Made by a program: the position numbers and the translations under genes
Part shown: piece by piece, positions 22,043 through 33,830 of the stretch
Layout: each line of letters starts with the position of its first letter
Position numbering within the stretch: the first letter of the stretch is position 1
Notes under the pieces: generated by a model
What the model was told of the DNA's origin: nothing
Databases searched by the model: none
What the model saw: only the letters and a program-made list of their open reading frames with translations
Source: Helicoverpa zea
Lineage: Eukaryota; Arthropoda; Insecta; Lepidoptera; Noctuidae
DNA: 64,000 nt
NCBI RefSeq assembly: GCF_022581195.2
Contig: NC_061452.1
Coordinates: 193,501 to 257,500 of the forward strand
Reading direction: 5' to 3'

Positions 22043-23955
22043 ACTTATTGCAATATGTGGAAATGCTAATATTGAGCGCCGATCTAGATATGTAATGCTG
22101 TGCTTTAATATTATGTGCTCTTCCATCAGCAACTGATTGGGCATCAGCATTCAACTGTAAGTTACTCTGTGTGAACTTTCACCGTTATCTCTTTAAAGAA
22201 ATACATTAGCGAAAGTTTCACGCAACGGCCTCGGCTTGTGGCTTAACAAATAGGCTTTCGATATTCAATGTAACATGAGCACACAGTGTGTGACGTGTAG
22301 TGACGTCACTAACGTCGGGTTCACACTCCGCGAGATACAGATGAGCCGCGATTTGTTTCATGTTTATGATATTTTGTTCCTGTCGTTCACGGACGGTGAG
22401 TACTCCGACCTTGATGTGGAAACAAAAAGGCTTTTTCTTAAACAATATCTCAAGACATTCCTGTCGAGATGCTTTATGCTTGCTATTGTTATAATCCGGG
22501 TCAGTGCGCCTGTAACGTGCTTCATTCATAAACATTTAAGATTTACCTTTAGGTACAAAACTTAGTTTTTTTTACCGATTTTAGAGGTTTTCAGTTCAGA
22601 TGTTTGTAAGATGAAGATGTTTTTTCATTTACATTCTTCTTCAATACTGCAGTCGTAAATAAACAACCCAATACAACAGTTTTATGATGAGCCAACATCA
22701 TACTTATTTGGCCAAAGTGAGCTGTTAAACAGACGCCATTATTATTAACAAGTTTCCTCATCTTCTGCCTTCGACAATGTTCTCAACAGTGGCCAGTTAT
22801 TTGTGCGGTCATTATCCAGAAGATGTGCAGTCTCCCGCCATTATCTACTTGATGACGTCATTACTACAAGGTGCATGCTATTTGTTCTCCTAAAAACAAA
22901 CGCCGGCCATCTCCTCACACGATAGGATTAATGACACGTCGAGCTCATGAGCCACCAGATCTGTCTTCATTTACCAACGACTGGCGTGTCACTGTATACA
23001 GTGTGCATGTATGAAGGGCTGTTACAATGTAATTAAAGTAAATGTTAAAGCTTCAGTCTGCGTGAAGCGTGCGGCACGGCGGCGGCACGGGAGCGGCAGG
23101 GAGCGGCACGGGAGCGGCACACAGCCGGCAGCGCGGCGTCTATTGTTGCCACATAATGCTAACATTACAGCTTCTCGTTTTTTCTTTAAACCCTACTTAG
23201 CCCTTTGAGTGCGGGAGTGCTGCTATTGTTGCAACACTGCAGAGGATTCGTTTTTTACTCGTTTTTATCAAAGCGATGTACTATTCCAGCTGAAGGCTCA
23301 CTTTCTTGTAATAAGTAATAATACTTGATCATATTCTGTGTCATTAACTAAATTGGCTTTTAAAGTTTTGAGACATGTTTCTGTGGAGTAATGACGCGCG
23401 TGAGCGTTATGACGCGGTTAATGTAGTCGGCGATGTGTGTGACACTGTGATTATAACGCATGTTATGGTGTCGTCCTGTGCGCAATCTGAACGCCCTTGA
23501 AACATATCGCAGACGTGTCGAGAAAGGGTACATTACTGTCAGCATCGTCCACACTGGCTATATCTAAAGGTTGCACGCGTAACACGCGGCCTGCTAATGT
23601 AACGTTAACACATAATTCGTCTCAAATTTCAGTTGGCGACCCCAGATAAGTTATCTGTATAGGTCGCTCGGAGGTCAACGGATCGCTTTTTGTGCTCTCG
23701 TGTCAACAAGATTAATTGGTCGCGATATCCGCGGCGTGTGTACAAGTGCGCCTGTGTGCGACACACATACACATGCGGCGCGTCTCACGGAATTGTTTAG
23801 CAGAAGTAAGCCGAGTGGAGCGCTGTGAATACTTGGACTGCTTCATGAATATAAATAAAACGAATCGTTGACGTTTTATTTCCAAGTCGTAGCTTATGAA
23901 ACTGTTGGCCTGATTTTGAAATGAATAACTGTAGGGATTAATTAGAGAGTTACGC
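22043..23955. other. non-coding, overlapping opposite ORFs judged spurious
   Basis: TGACGTCA occurs at 22301 and 22853. A GGAGCGGCAC-type tandem low-complexity patch lies at 23075-23135. Two long open frames overlap on opposite strands at 22218-22565 (about 100 codons each); neither has a motif I recognise, and frames of this length are expected by chance in 64 kb. Confidence 0.45.
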
Positions 23956-23959
23956 AAAG

Positions 23960-24030
23960 CTTTGCTACGGCGCTACGTACGACGCTGCTACGAGCAATAC
24001 AAGTGCTACGCACGCTACGCTCGTAGCGGC
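23960..24030. repeat. CTACG/CGTAG cluster C
   Basis: Five CTACG and one CGTAG words occur in 70 bp, for example GCTACGGCGCTACGTACG and GCTACGCTCGTAGC. Confidence 0.75.
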
Positions 24031-26608
24031 TGCGGTGGGGACAACAAAAGTGCGGTTATGTGCGCGCCGCACTACTTTTAATGGCACGTTTACAATAACC
24101 GCACTACGTGTTAATGTTAGATTAATTAACGCTCACACAGCGCGGCTTCACGGCTACCGACTAATTGTCAGAGTATCAAATGCCAACTACTGTGGTCCTC
24201 TATTAAACAAATTGCTTGTCTAAATCAAAACAAACACTGTATTGGTCTATTATTTTGGTGCTGAATGTAAATGTAGGGCATTGAGTTGAAATAATCTACT
24301 AAGCTCGTCGTAGCTACATCGTTAGAACTTAAACTGAAAGTAACGAAGTGAATGTTAACTTTTTTACCGAACTAGGGGCGACCTCCCTCCTGCCCCCCTG
24401 CCCCGGCGCTACCCGCGGCGCGCACAAAAAACATTACTTATCTGGACGACGTCGCGGAGAAAACTGCGTGTTTTGGTGAGATGGAGCGCCGCATGCACTG
24501 CGAGCGGCGACCGAACACACTCGTACGAGTAACTCGGCTAACAGTTTACATTGAGGTTTCTGTTAAATCTCATATAGCTAAGGATCTTTTAACGCATCGT
24601 ATCGCATTAACTTTGTTCTTTTATGGTCGTCCAACGAATGGCATCCCTATTTGGGCGGTAAAACCTATTTTTGTACACGAACTGCTTTATATCTGTAGGT
24701 ATTTAACAACTCATAGTAATAGTTCTATTAATACACTTAGATAATATTAATAATATAATGTTATCTAAGTGGTAACAAGTCTATAAAGTCCCTCAAACAG
24801 TGGAACCCCGCAGTCATCGCTTGAAGACACACAAACTATTACGCAGTTACTACAGGATCGCAAAAACTGCGGGAAGTTTTTTCCCGACTGATGACGCGAT
24901 GACAGCTGCAAAACGTGAAGCCACATGTCACAGTCCCGCGGACTCGAACATAACACCATATTCACTGAATTATGAGAGCACACAACTATAATAGTAACCA
25001 GTAATTTTGCTAGTAAATAATGTATTGATGTTGAGCTTCTATACAATGTTAAAGCACTATTTTATTTTACAAAAATACTGCAGTTTTCTCGATATTGAAT
25101 GCAGTAGTTAACGTCAGATTTTCTTTTAGTTTCGAGTGGACGGTACAGTTAAAGTAATAGTATTTATGTTTTCAGTTCATTCATTTCCATTCAGTGAGCG
25201 GCTACAGTTTATTTACTTGTGCACTGAACTGACAGGCCCTCCTCAACTAATATTTCAAAAGAGTACTTTAATATTATGAAGAGTTCAATACCATCGTCTC
25301 TACAAGTGAAAAGTGTTATTTAAGAGTAATTGACAGTTCACTTACATTGGATGACTATCATCAATCACATGAATTAAAACTGACCACGGCTGGTCAAGTC
25401 ATAGTGTTATGTTAACCGATCAAGCGGTTATCAATCCTAATTGAAGTGGTTAGTGTCCATTATCGCTTGACAGGTCTTAATCCGACATATCTGTTTGTGT
25501 CTCAGGTAAGCACTCGGAAGGATTATGCAATCACTCAATTGAGTTGATGTGGTTTATGAAAATGATCTTTGTTTGCGTATAGTTAGGGTTAATATTAGAT
25601 TGCAGTACATCCATTGCTGATTATGATTAAAATATGAGTTGATCTGTGCGAGGGCGACGCGTAATGGACGGCTGCTGAAGGATTAATCACGGAGGTGCCG
25701 AGATATTACTGGTGGCTTCATTCTGAGAAAATGTACAACTATTGTTATGGCGAATAGCTAAACCTATCAATACAAACGAATTTCTTCGAAACATTATATA
25801 GAAAGAAGCTTCGTCTAGCTCCTACTGATTACGTTTTTAGCAACAACAAGCCCAAAATAATCCAATTCACAATTCAGATTATATAATTGTACCGTTTTTA
25901 CCGTCCACGTGCGAACCGTCAATGGCACAGAGAAAGAGTAAAGATATCAGCTAGTAAGAGGAAACACTGTCAGATCTCGCCGCTAACACCCGCGTCAAAG
26001 TATTTAATCCGCCTTCAGCTGCGGCGTGTAATGAAAAAACGACAAACACCAATGGGGTGGGGGGAAGGGGGATAAGGAAGCCATTACACAATGGGGACAG
26101 AAGGACCAGTGCGTGGAGCTTGCAGGCTTTCCTGCTTAGAAGCTTTAGCTGAAGTTCTGCGGCGGTAGAGAGACAATATGAACGCGTCAGTTGTTACACT
26201 CGGGTTCCCCTAGTAGGTACCTGTTACCTTTTGTATGAATGTACTACGTTACCGGCACCCAGTCCACACAGTGAAAGCATTCTTATGATGATAATGGTCA
26301 GAGAAAATAATTGGGAATTACAGCTACCTATATCGATGGCAGAACGATATATCAAGTGTGTGTCTGAGTGCGCCACGTGGTGCTTTTGTCTCAAGTAGTT
26401 ATTCGACCGGCGACAATGTCAGGGCGTCTGCTAATGATGTCGCGGAAAACTCCCTCCCACGGCGGCCTTTTTGTTTACCATCAAAAGTAACCTCATTACT
26501 TATAATTTTCAGTTTTAGTTGCGTAGCTTAAACATGGCTTTTATTGTTAAAACATCTAGATTTATGATATTTTTTATTAAAAGCTCACTTCAAACTAACT
26601 CACTTCAA
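24031..26608. other. non-coding, nothing firmly recognised
   Basis: A small hairpin with 11-bp arms (CACTTAGATAA and complement) lies at 24734-24771. G-rich low complexity lies at 26053-26071. No supported gene. Confidence 0.5.
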
Positions 26609-26681
26609 GCTAATGCAGCAAATTGTTGCGATATTTCTTTGAAGCTTTCAAAGAAATATCGCAACAATTTGCTGCATTAGC
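26609..26681. repeat. perfect hairpin, 35-bp arms, 3-bp loop
   Basis: The left arm (26609-26643, starting GCTAATGCAGCAAATTG) and the right arm (26647-26681) are exact reverse complements around GCT. The palindrome ends sharply on both sides. Nothing else marks it as an RNA gene, and the arm length and perfection do not fit a normal animal pre-microRNA. Confidence 0.95.
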
Positions 26682-29600
26682 CAGTAATGCGACACATGAA
26701 TGTAAGCAGTGAGCGCGTGAAGTGAGCGCTAACTAGCAGTCGGCAGCAACTGGCAGTCGGCAGTCAGCAGTGACTAGCAGCGAGCAGTTGTCCGGCTGCT
26801 GCGAGCGCCATGTGCTAAAGTGAGGAAACATGATTACGTTCACGACGGCACCCAGGCACTCGCTTTAATACTATCACTGGAGACGTTAACAAGAAAGTTC
26901 TTTACATTTCCTTAGTAATGTGACGGAGAGTGTAAGTAACTTGCAATGTAAGAACTAATAGTACTAGATATATATATATATATATATATATATACGGTTC
27001 TACAATATTTCAACGCCAAAATCTGGGTGATCCGTCAACGGTGCAGTACACCCGCCGACTCCTTTGTCCAGCATCGCACGAGCCCGGGATTAGCGAGGAG
27101 ACCTCCGCCTGTGTGTATACCCGGACACCCGGCCCTGTAGTCCGGCAGTAAGTCGGACTGACGCGGTCAGCTCAGCTTAACCTCACTTTAATTCAGACCC
27201 GTTTGTCGCCGCCGTGATATGCATGTAAATAGCATATTAAAATGCACATAATTATATTAAACGTGACACAAAGTATCAACTGGAAAGGTTTAATTATTGT
27301 GAAACTTCAATGATAATTTATATTTGTGTTCATTCCGCGTCGGACTCTCAGTTAATTACTAACTTTCTATTCAAATATATCTGTTTCCCTTTTTGCAGAC
27401 AAACTTTCCGGCGAATAGCTTCAACGTGGCTGTATCAACGTAAAGGATGGGTTTTATTTCTATTAGACATGAATAATGAGTAGAGCAACAACAAACAGGC
27501 GCTGTATATAGAGGGTAAGCTGGCAGTCTGTCGGTATGTTAACTATGGGTCAGGTCGTTCCCGCAAGGCGTAAATATTTGAAGTTAATGAAGAATTCCCG
27601 CGAAGACGGAGCGCCTGCGATTACGGCGCACGTTGTAGCGCGCGTGACAAATGGCGGGCGGCGCCGGGCGGCGGCGGATAGCTATCACGTAACAGCGCGC
27701 TCGCATGCCGGGAACTATCGCTCGCAGCGGTGTGATGCGCGCCCAGCCCCGCGGTAAGCGCACGTTTCCGATATACAACCAACTGATCATTATGTGCAAG
27801 CTAATGTTTATTTTATTACACGTCTACTACCTTACAAATAAAAAAAGTGGTCGAAAAATGTGTTGAAAAATTTAATAAAAGTTATTTTCCCTACATGAAA
27901 TTAATTCAAATTATTAATTCATATATTATATATTCTTATATTTTGGACTTTGTGCGTTACATGAAGCAATACTCCACGATCCACGATCCACGAGAATCTG
28001 CGAGACATTAGGTAGGTACGTGGTAATGAGTTGGATTAGAGTAAGTAATCATCAATGATAGTTGAAATCAAGCGGAGTTACATGACAGCAACTAAATGAC
28101 CGACAAACAAACTGTTTGTAATTCTCAGCACACAAAGTAACAGCCGCCGATTATTATTATAACTTCAATAATAAATAGAGCAGGGCTTGTCAAATATTCA
28201 AATTACGAGAAAGGCTTCGAGTCGTTTCTCAAAGGAAGCCTAATGTGCGCCATTCAGGGCGGACTATATTCGGCATCAGCCCGGCCCAGCCTACAGATCA
28301 GGTTTTGAGAATTTTATTACATTCTCTCTCTGTTAGCTTTATTATTTTTATTATCAGTACCTACTACCTACACTTTGGGTGAAATATAAGCAACTTTAAG
28401 TGCATTGTTTTAGTATTCATTGTGAGATTTTGTTATATTAGTTATAATACTGAACACTGGTTTACAAATCTTTACAACATTGCAAGTAGAGTTAGAATAT
28501 TAAATGATTCTAATCACGAGTAAGGAACCGCAACGAGTTATTTATAGAATTCACCTCTGTTGAGCAGGATCACAATCCCCAGTAACCCCAGATGTTGCCT
28601 ACATTTGTATAGAAAATAAAAAACTTTGCGTCGTTCGTGAATTATACGGATCCATCGAGTTAGCGCCGGGTTCCCTCATAAAAAACTTTGTGTTTGCGTG
28701 CCTATTGTCACGCAGTAAGTACAGTCAGAAGGTCCACATCATGTATTTGCTACCTAACTAATACATTTATTTAGCAGTTCACCACGGTGTGTAAGTATAT
28801 TGAAACTGTCGTGTCACTGTTGTGTTTGGGATTTTACACACTTTCTTATAAAACTGTAGATCTACAAATCTAGCTTCTCGGTATTTATTCAACTAACATG
28901 AATACAACTACATATAAGCAACTAGCCCGAAATTATTCGTGACACTGTAGCGGGTACTAAGCTGAAGGTATTGTTGCTGATTGTGGTATGAAGTGGGTGT
29001 TCTGCAGGTGTCTGCGCGGGGCAGCTCTGCGGCTTGCTTAGAGACCCTATTGTGTCGGCGCGCATTGTTCACGCGCCGCCGTACTGCCGCGCACCGCCGG
29101 GCCGCACGGGGCCGCACGGGGCCCGCGCGGGGCCCGGCGTTTTGTTATATTTTATTTATATCACGAGCTCTGGCTCCAGTCTCATAGTGTGCTCGTGCTC
29201 ATGTACTAGGAGGTACCAGACGCAATAAATACTTAACTCAAGTTATTTTTTGCGCACAATAATATTGGCCTATTTCTTATCTACAAAGCAGTCTAAAAGG
29301 TTTTATTCCACTGTAATGTCTATACAAAGAAATTGTATGAAAGGGCCGTATCTCATATAGCCTTTGATTGAAACGATTCAATATGTGAGTATGTGAAGCG
29401 TTGACTTATAAACAAGTGATTAATTTACAAAGTGTCCTGTTGACCCGAGCAGTGGCACACGTGACGCTCTGTCTCGGTGGTTACCGTCGTGTGTGCTTAG
29501 GACTCGTCTGGTCGTCCGGCGTCCGGCGGCGTCCGGTCCGGCGGGCGCACGTGGCGACCGGCGCCGTCGCCGTACTACAAACAATACCGACAATGTCGAC

Positions 29601-31670
29601 TATTCTAGGAACCTTGCTAGTTAGGTCATAAGGTTACCTGGATAATCTCTGTTTGTTGCTATCGTCAAGTGCCTCTACACAAATATTTGTGTACAGTACA
29701 TGTTGGCAACGTCGAGTTCTAAGTAGTATCAACATTTACTCGAAATGTGTTCTGACTGTAAAGGTAATCGTGAGACAAATAAAACGTCTACAAGTATGGT
29801 CTTGAAAGTCTAGACTTTATGTGGATGAATGTGTGAGATGTTGTGTTAGACATCACACATGTGTATGCTGTATGAAACGCTCACGGAGTAAGCGCGACGT
29901 GACACTGCGGCGATGTTAGGATAATATCGTCCTCGGCCCGCGAGCGCGCATACTCACGCCGATTTATGAACGTGCCGCACTAAATTATACAATGTACTTA
30001 TCAGAGCTTATTTATTTTAAACATCTTCAATAAACTAGTGTTTGGTAAAAATAGCTTATAAGAAACTTGTGAATTTGATTTATTTTCTTAAAATGTCTGA
30101 GTAGTTTTTGTTAAGTACTAAAAGTATAAAACTGTTAGTTTAGGGGTCGGACTTCAAACAGGTCGAACGGGTGTAGACTTTTTACATGGTAGGTAGATAT
30201 ACCTCTATGTACATATGTAGGTATGTCGTAGAACAGTCGAAATTATTAAATTAAAATTAATGAGTGATGAAGTTTTGACATAGTAATCAGCTTTATCAGG
30301 TAACGTAGCTGGCCTAGGTACCAGGAGAGCAGTCGGAGCGAGCAGGTCGCGGTTGAGTGACAGCACGCGAGCGAGCACTAGTGACGTCACGCGCCATAAC
30401 TGTTGCGTTCACTACTAATGTTAATGTCGTCTGTTTCAATACAAACTTCCTGATTCGGCATTAAGTGTACTTACCGCTTTCCTGTTACCTGTTACCCTTG
30501 CTTTGTGGTGTTTGTGTAAGGAATCATGTTTAGTTAAGTTTTAATTGACATAATAGGATTATAATTTAAGCAGGTTTTAAAGTTTCTGTTGACAGTAGAG
30601 GATTACCGAAATGTTTGTGAAATATTTGTACCTCTACGTAAATAAGTAAATAATAGCAAAACTAGTGCCATGAGTACAAGATAGTGTTTATCAATTTGGT
30701 GGTTGGTCCCTCTCAGCTGCATGTCACGACAAGCGTGAACACACAAACACTCGGCTAAGTGTCGGCGCACACAGTGTGCCGAGTGTAAGCAGTGATGTGT
30801 AGGCGAGCACTGGCACGTACATGCACCCCTGATAACGCGGGAACATTACCTTACTAATCTGGATTCGCAAGGCAGGTATCACCGTTGAATGCAGATTTTT
30901 ACACGTGTAATAAAAGGAAAAACAAAACGTGCCAAAAAATTTAAACCTGAGGGACCTTGATGTGAATCGTGCTGTAAAAACATCTCGTCTAATAGATTTT
31001 TTACACTGGCGGCTTTATAGAGCGATTTTTAACACCACTTTTGTGCCGGCCGTTTGCTGTCCGCGCCGCGGCTTTTGCGACCGGTCTATGTCGCACCGAA
31101 AAACCGAAAGAAAAATCCACCAGTGTAAAACGGCTGTAAAAGATGAACGAGTTGGAACATAATTAGTTTAATAAATCATGTTAGAGTAAAGGCTTGCGGT
31201 GCCCAGTGCACCGATGTGATAAATGACTAAATTGAATTAGGTGAGGAGCGTCGGCGGCGCCCATCCCGCGCAGCACGCGACTCGCGCATTACTCGTGCAT
31301 CGCTCGCGTGGCATGCCCACACGTTACTGTCGTCACTCACCGGCGCAGGCTAGTGATGGAAGCTGACAGAATGTCACCCGTGGTGTAAATATAGCGCCCT
31401 GAATACCGGCCATTACTCGACTATAACATGAAGTTAACCATTTACTGGTTTAAGATAAGAAGTCTTTGGCTGTTACTAGAATTGTTTATTGATATTTGTT
31501 TTATGTTAATTAAGCATCAGTATATCTCGTACCTACTTTGGATAATATTGCGAGACGGTTACTTATTTACTTAACAAAAAGCCGTAAACAGTAAATATCA
31601 TGTGAAGGTGAAGGGCTGGCACAATACGTCTCCCGGCGACCGCTGCCCTCAGACCTGACACTTATTGTAC
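26682..31670. other. non-coding with microsatellite and GC-rich bursts
   Basis: (AT)n lies at 26968-26994. GC-rich bursts occur at 27645-27685, 29085-29140 and 29515-29570. TGACGTCA occurs at 30382. A weak candidate exon is at 27536-27753. No gene is supported. Confidence 0.5.
26968..26994. repeat. (AT)n microsatellite
   Basis: About thirteen AT units. Confidence 0.9.
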
Positions 31671-31864
31671 ACTAGCTTCTGCCCGCGACTTCGTACGCGG
31701 ATCCTGTCCCTTATGCCAGCGACTACGGGGTCAGCAAAATCAAAGATCTGAATAGTCGCAATAGACGTGAACATAGGGATAAAAGTAGTGATTCTAATTA
31801 GTCCGCATTTAAGTTGTGTGTGGCAAAAATATTACGTTAAAAAACATTAAATAGATGACAAAGT
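31671..31864 (+). repeat. 5' part of a lepidopteran dispersed repeat (host of the nest)
   Basis: It starts ACTAGCTTCTGCCCGCGACT, a word I recognise as the opening of a very common lepidopteran repeat. The remainder is decayed. A matching 3'-type end (TGAAATCCGTTCAGTAGTTC ... GTATAGATT) is found about 1.8 kb away at 33640-33830. The two may be one element split by later insertions, which is inference. Confidence 0.5.
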
Positions 31865-32973
31865 CGTGGTGACTTAGTGGAATTCGTGGTGGTTTAGTGG
31901 GTAGAGAACCAATCTCTTAAGTATGAGCGTGCGTCTTTAATTCCAGGTCTGGCAAGTGCCTGCCAATGCAACTTTTCTAAGTTCGTATGTACTTTCTACG
32001 TATATTTTGGATACCAACGACCGTTATTTGGAGGGGATGTTAAACTGTAGGTTCCGACTGTCATTGAACATTCCATTCTTGGCAGTCGTTATGGGTAGTC
32101 AGAAGCCAGTAAGTCTTACCAAGGGGTGTTGGGTTGAGCGGGTAACCGGGTTGTGGAGGTCAGATAGGCAGTCGCTCCTTGTAAAACACTGGTACTCAGT
32201 TGCATCGTGACTGGAAGTCGACCCTAACATAATTGGGACAAAGGCTCTTGAGATAATAACGACAATAATAATGAGATATAGGCACCGCAGGACATCTGAG
32301 GCTGATGACGGGGAGTAGCGACCCCGCGGGGCTATATATACTGAGTTCTCCAGGGAGTGTATACTGTCCCCCATCTCCGGCCGGTCGGAGTGAACCATGA
32401 CGGGGGTAGGTCTCACGCCTCTGGCTTGGCTTGGCCGTCCAGAGTGGAGTCGCTAAAGCAGGATTAGTAGCCCTGCTCAGAGAATAGGTGCCTCATGGTA
32501 AGCACAGGGAGCGCGTAATCTGCGTTTAAAGTCCGCCGAGGTATTCTTACCCTTCAGCCGCTCATGTTCCTGTTGCCCTCTTGTTGCTATTCAGTGACTG
32601 GTTCCCGGGGGCCCAGTAAGTGAGGTGGCGAGTCTCCACCTGCCGTTTTTACATGTACCTAATACATTATCATCCACTGACATCCCATCACAATAGCCCA
32701 AGTAGTTTTCCTCCATAGTTAGCAATAGTTTAGCACAGAACCGGGGATTGTCTTTTTTTTAACGACGTCCACCGGGGATTGTCCTTGGATTCATTTCTAT
32801 AGTGTATAAAGGGATAATCGTCGGTTTTGTGTCACCATTTCATCAAAGTTGTCTCAAAAGGACTTCAGCGTGTTGGCTTCGGCCGTTTGCTGACGTTTGC
32901 CTCCCAAAAATTCGGAACTCTGTAGTCCCGAGGTCTGGAAGAGACATACAAAATAATAATGAGATATAATGCA
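31865..32973 (+). mobile_element. full-length tRNA-derived SINE, interrupted in its tail
   Basis: The head (31865-31950) is tRNA-like. It has CGTGGTGGTTTAGTGGGTAG, an A-box-like TGGTTTAGTGG, and a degraded B-box region TTTAATTCCAGG. The body follows (CTTTTCTAAG ... GTAAAACACTGGTACTCAG ... GGCTCTTG) and matches the reverse complement of 2287-2592. The tail is AT-rich. ACAAAGT precedes the head (31858-31864) and recurs at 32974-32980, after the tail once the inserted block 32281-32951 and one TSD copy are discounted, giving a plausible 7-bp target duplication. Reading frames inside it, including a 105-codon minus frame, are not genes. Confidence 0.8.
32264..32968. mobile_element. retro-insertion with 17-bp target duplication inside the SINE tail
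   Basis: AATAATAATGAGATATA occurs exactly at 32264-32280 and 32952-32968. The 671 bp between is a block I recognise as dispersed in Lepidoptera (GGGGAGTAGCGACCCCGCGG, CCCATCTCCGGCCGGTCGGA, GGCTTGGCTTGGCCGTCCAG). The length of the duplication fits target-primed reverse transcription, so a truncated non-LTR element is likely. No reverse transcriptase frame remains, and the family and orientation are uncertain. Confidence 0.8.
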
Positions 32974-33110
32974 ACAAAGTTAGAGAGTGGGGCTCGTGAC
33001 GCCACGTCTAGGTATGTACAATTTGTACTAAGCAGTGACTTAACCCGAAAATCAAGCGTTGTTGTATCTTCGTTATTATTTGTTTGTGTGAGAGAGAAAA
33101 GAAAAATGCG

Positions 33111-33600
33111 TCAATAGAGAGTGCTTATTAGATTGAACCACTTTTGCTAAAACGTCATATCTTCATATGCTTCATATAGTCTAGCAGGGCTCCTGGAGTT
33201 CCACATCAGGTGTTTTACATCTTCAATTTTTATAAGTCAACAGAGAGTGCTTATCAGATTGAACAACTTTTGCTAAAACGTCATACCTCTATATGCTATA
33301 GTCTGGCTGGGCCCTGGAGTTCCACATCAGATGTTTTAGATCTTCAATTTGTATAAGTCAATAGAAAGTGCTTATCAAATTGAACAACTTTTGCTAAAAC
33401 GTCATACCTGTATATGGTACAGAGAAGCTGGGCTCTTGGGGTTCCACATCAGGTGTTCCAGATCTTAAAATTTATTATCTCAGCTGAAAATGCTCATCAA
33501 ATAAAACAATTTTTGCCACGGCACCATATTTGTATCTCTTATAGTTTTATTGGTCTGTTGGAGTTCTGCATCAGGTCTTCAAGTTTCGAAGATAAATTAT
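33111..33600 (+). repeat. four diverged ~122-bp tandem units
   Basis: Units start at about 33111, 33237, 33358 and 33478 (spacings 126, 121 and 120). Each contains a GTGCTTATCA-like start, ACTTTTGCTAAAACGTCATA, and CTGGAGTTCCACATCAG. The fourth unit is the most diverged. The array lies between the nested insertions and the 3' end of the presumed host repeat and may be part of that host. Confidence 0.75.
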
Positions 33601-33619
33601 AGCCTATATGTTGACCAGG

Positions 33620-33830
33620 CTTAATACTAATACAACAAAGAAAAAATCATTGAAATCCGTTCAGTAGTTCGGAAGATTAGCGTGTACAAACAAACAGACA
33701 TACAGACAGAATTTTTTTTTTGGATTTGTGCTCCATTACTGTTTCTAAACCCCACCCAATTATTATTTTTTTTAATATATTCAATGTACAGACACAGTTT
33801 TTTTACAGATTTATTATATGTATAGATTTG
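33620..33830 (+). repeat. 3' part of a lepidopteran dispersed repeat
   Basis: It contains TTGAAATCCGTTCAGTAGTT, a run of ACAAACAGACATACAGACAG, T-rich stretches and a final TATATGTATAGATTTG. The word order is that of a repeat end familiar from Lepidoptera. It is likely the partner of 31671-31864. Confidence 0.5.

Noticed and set aside
22218..22565. Overlapping opposite-strand ORFs of about 100 codons
   Set aside because: Neither contains a recognisable motif, and many frames of this length are expected by chance in 64 kb at this GC content.
31865..31950. tRNA gene
   Set aside because: The tRNA-like sequence is the degraded promoter head of a SINE. The B-box region is damaged and the SINE body follows directly.
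32099..32416. 105-codon minus-strand ORF and 84-codon plus-strand ORF
   Set aside because: They lie within the SINE and the retro-insertion and are incidental.
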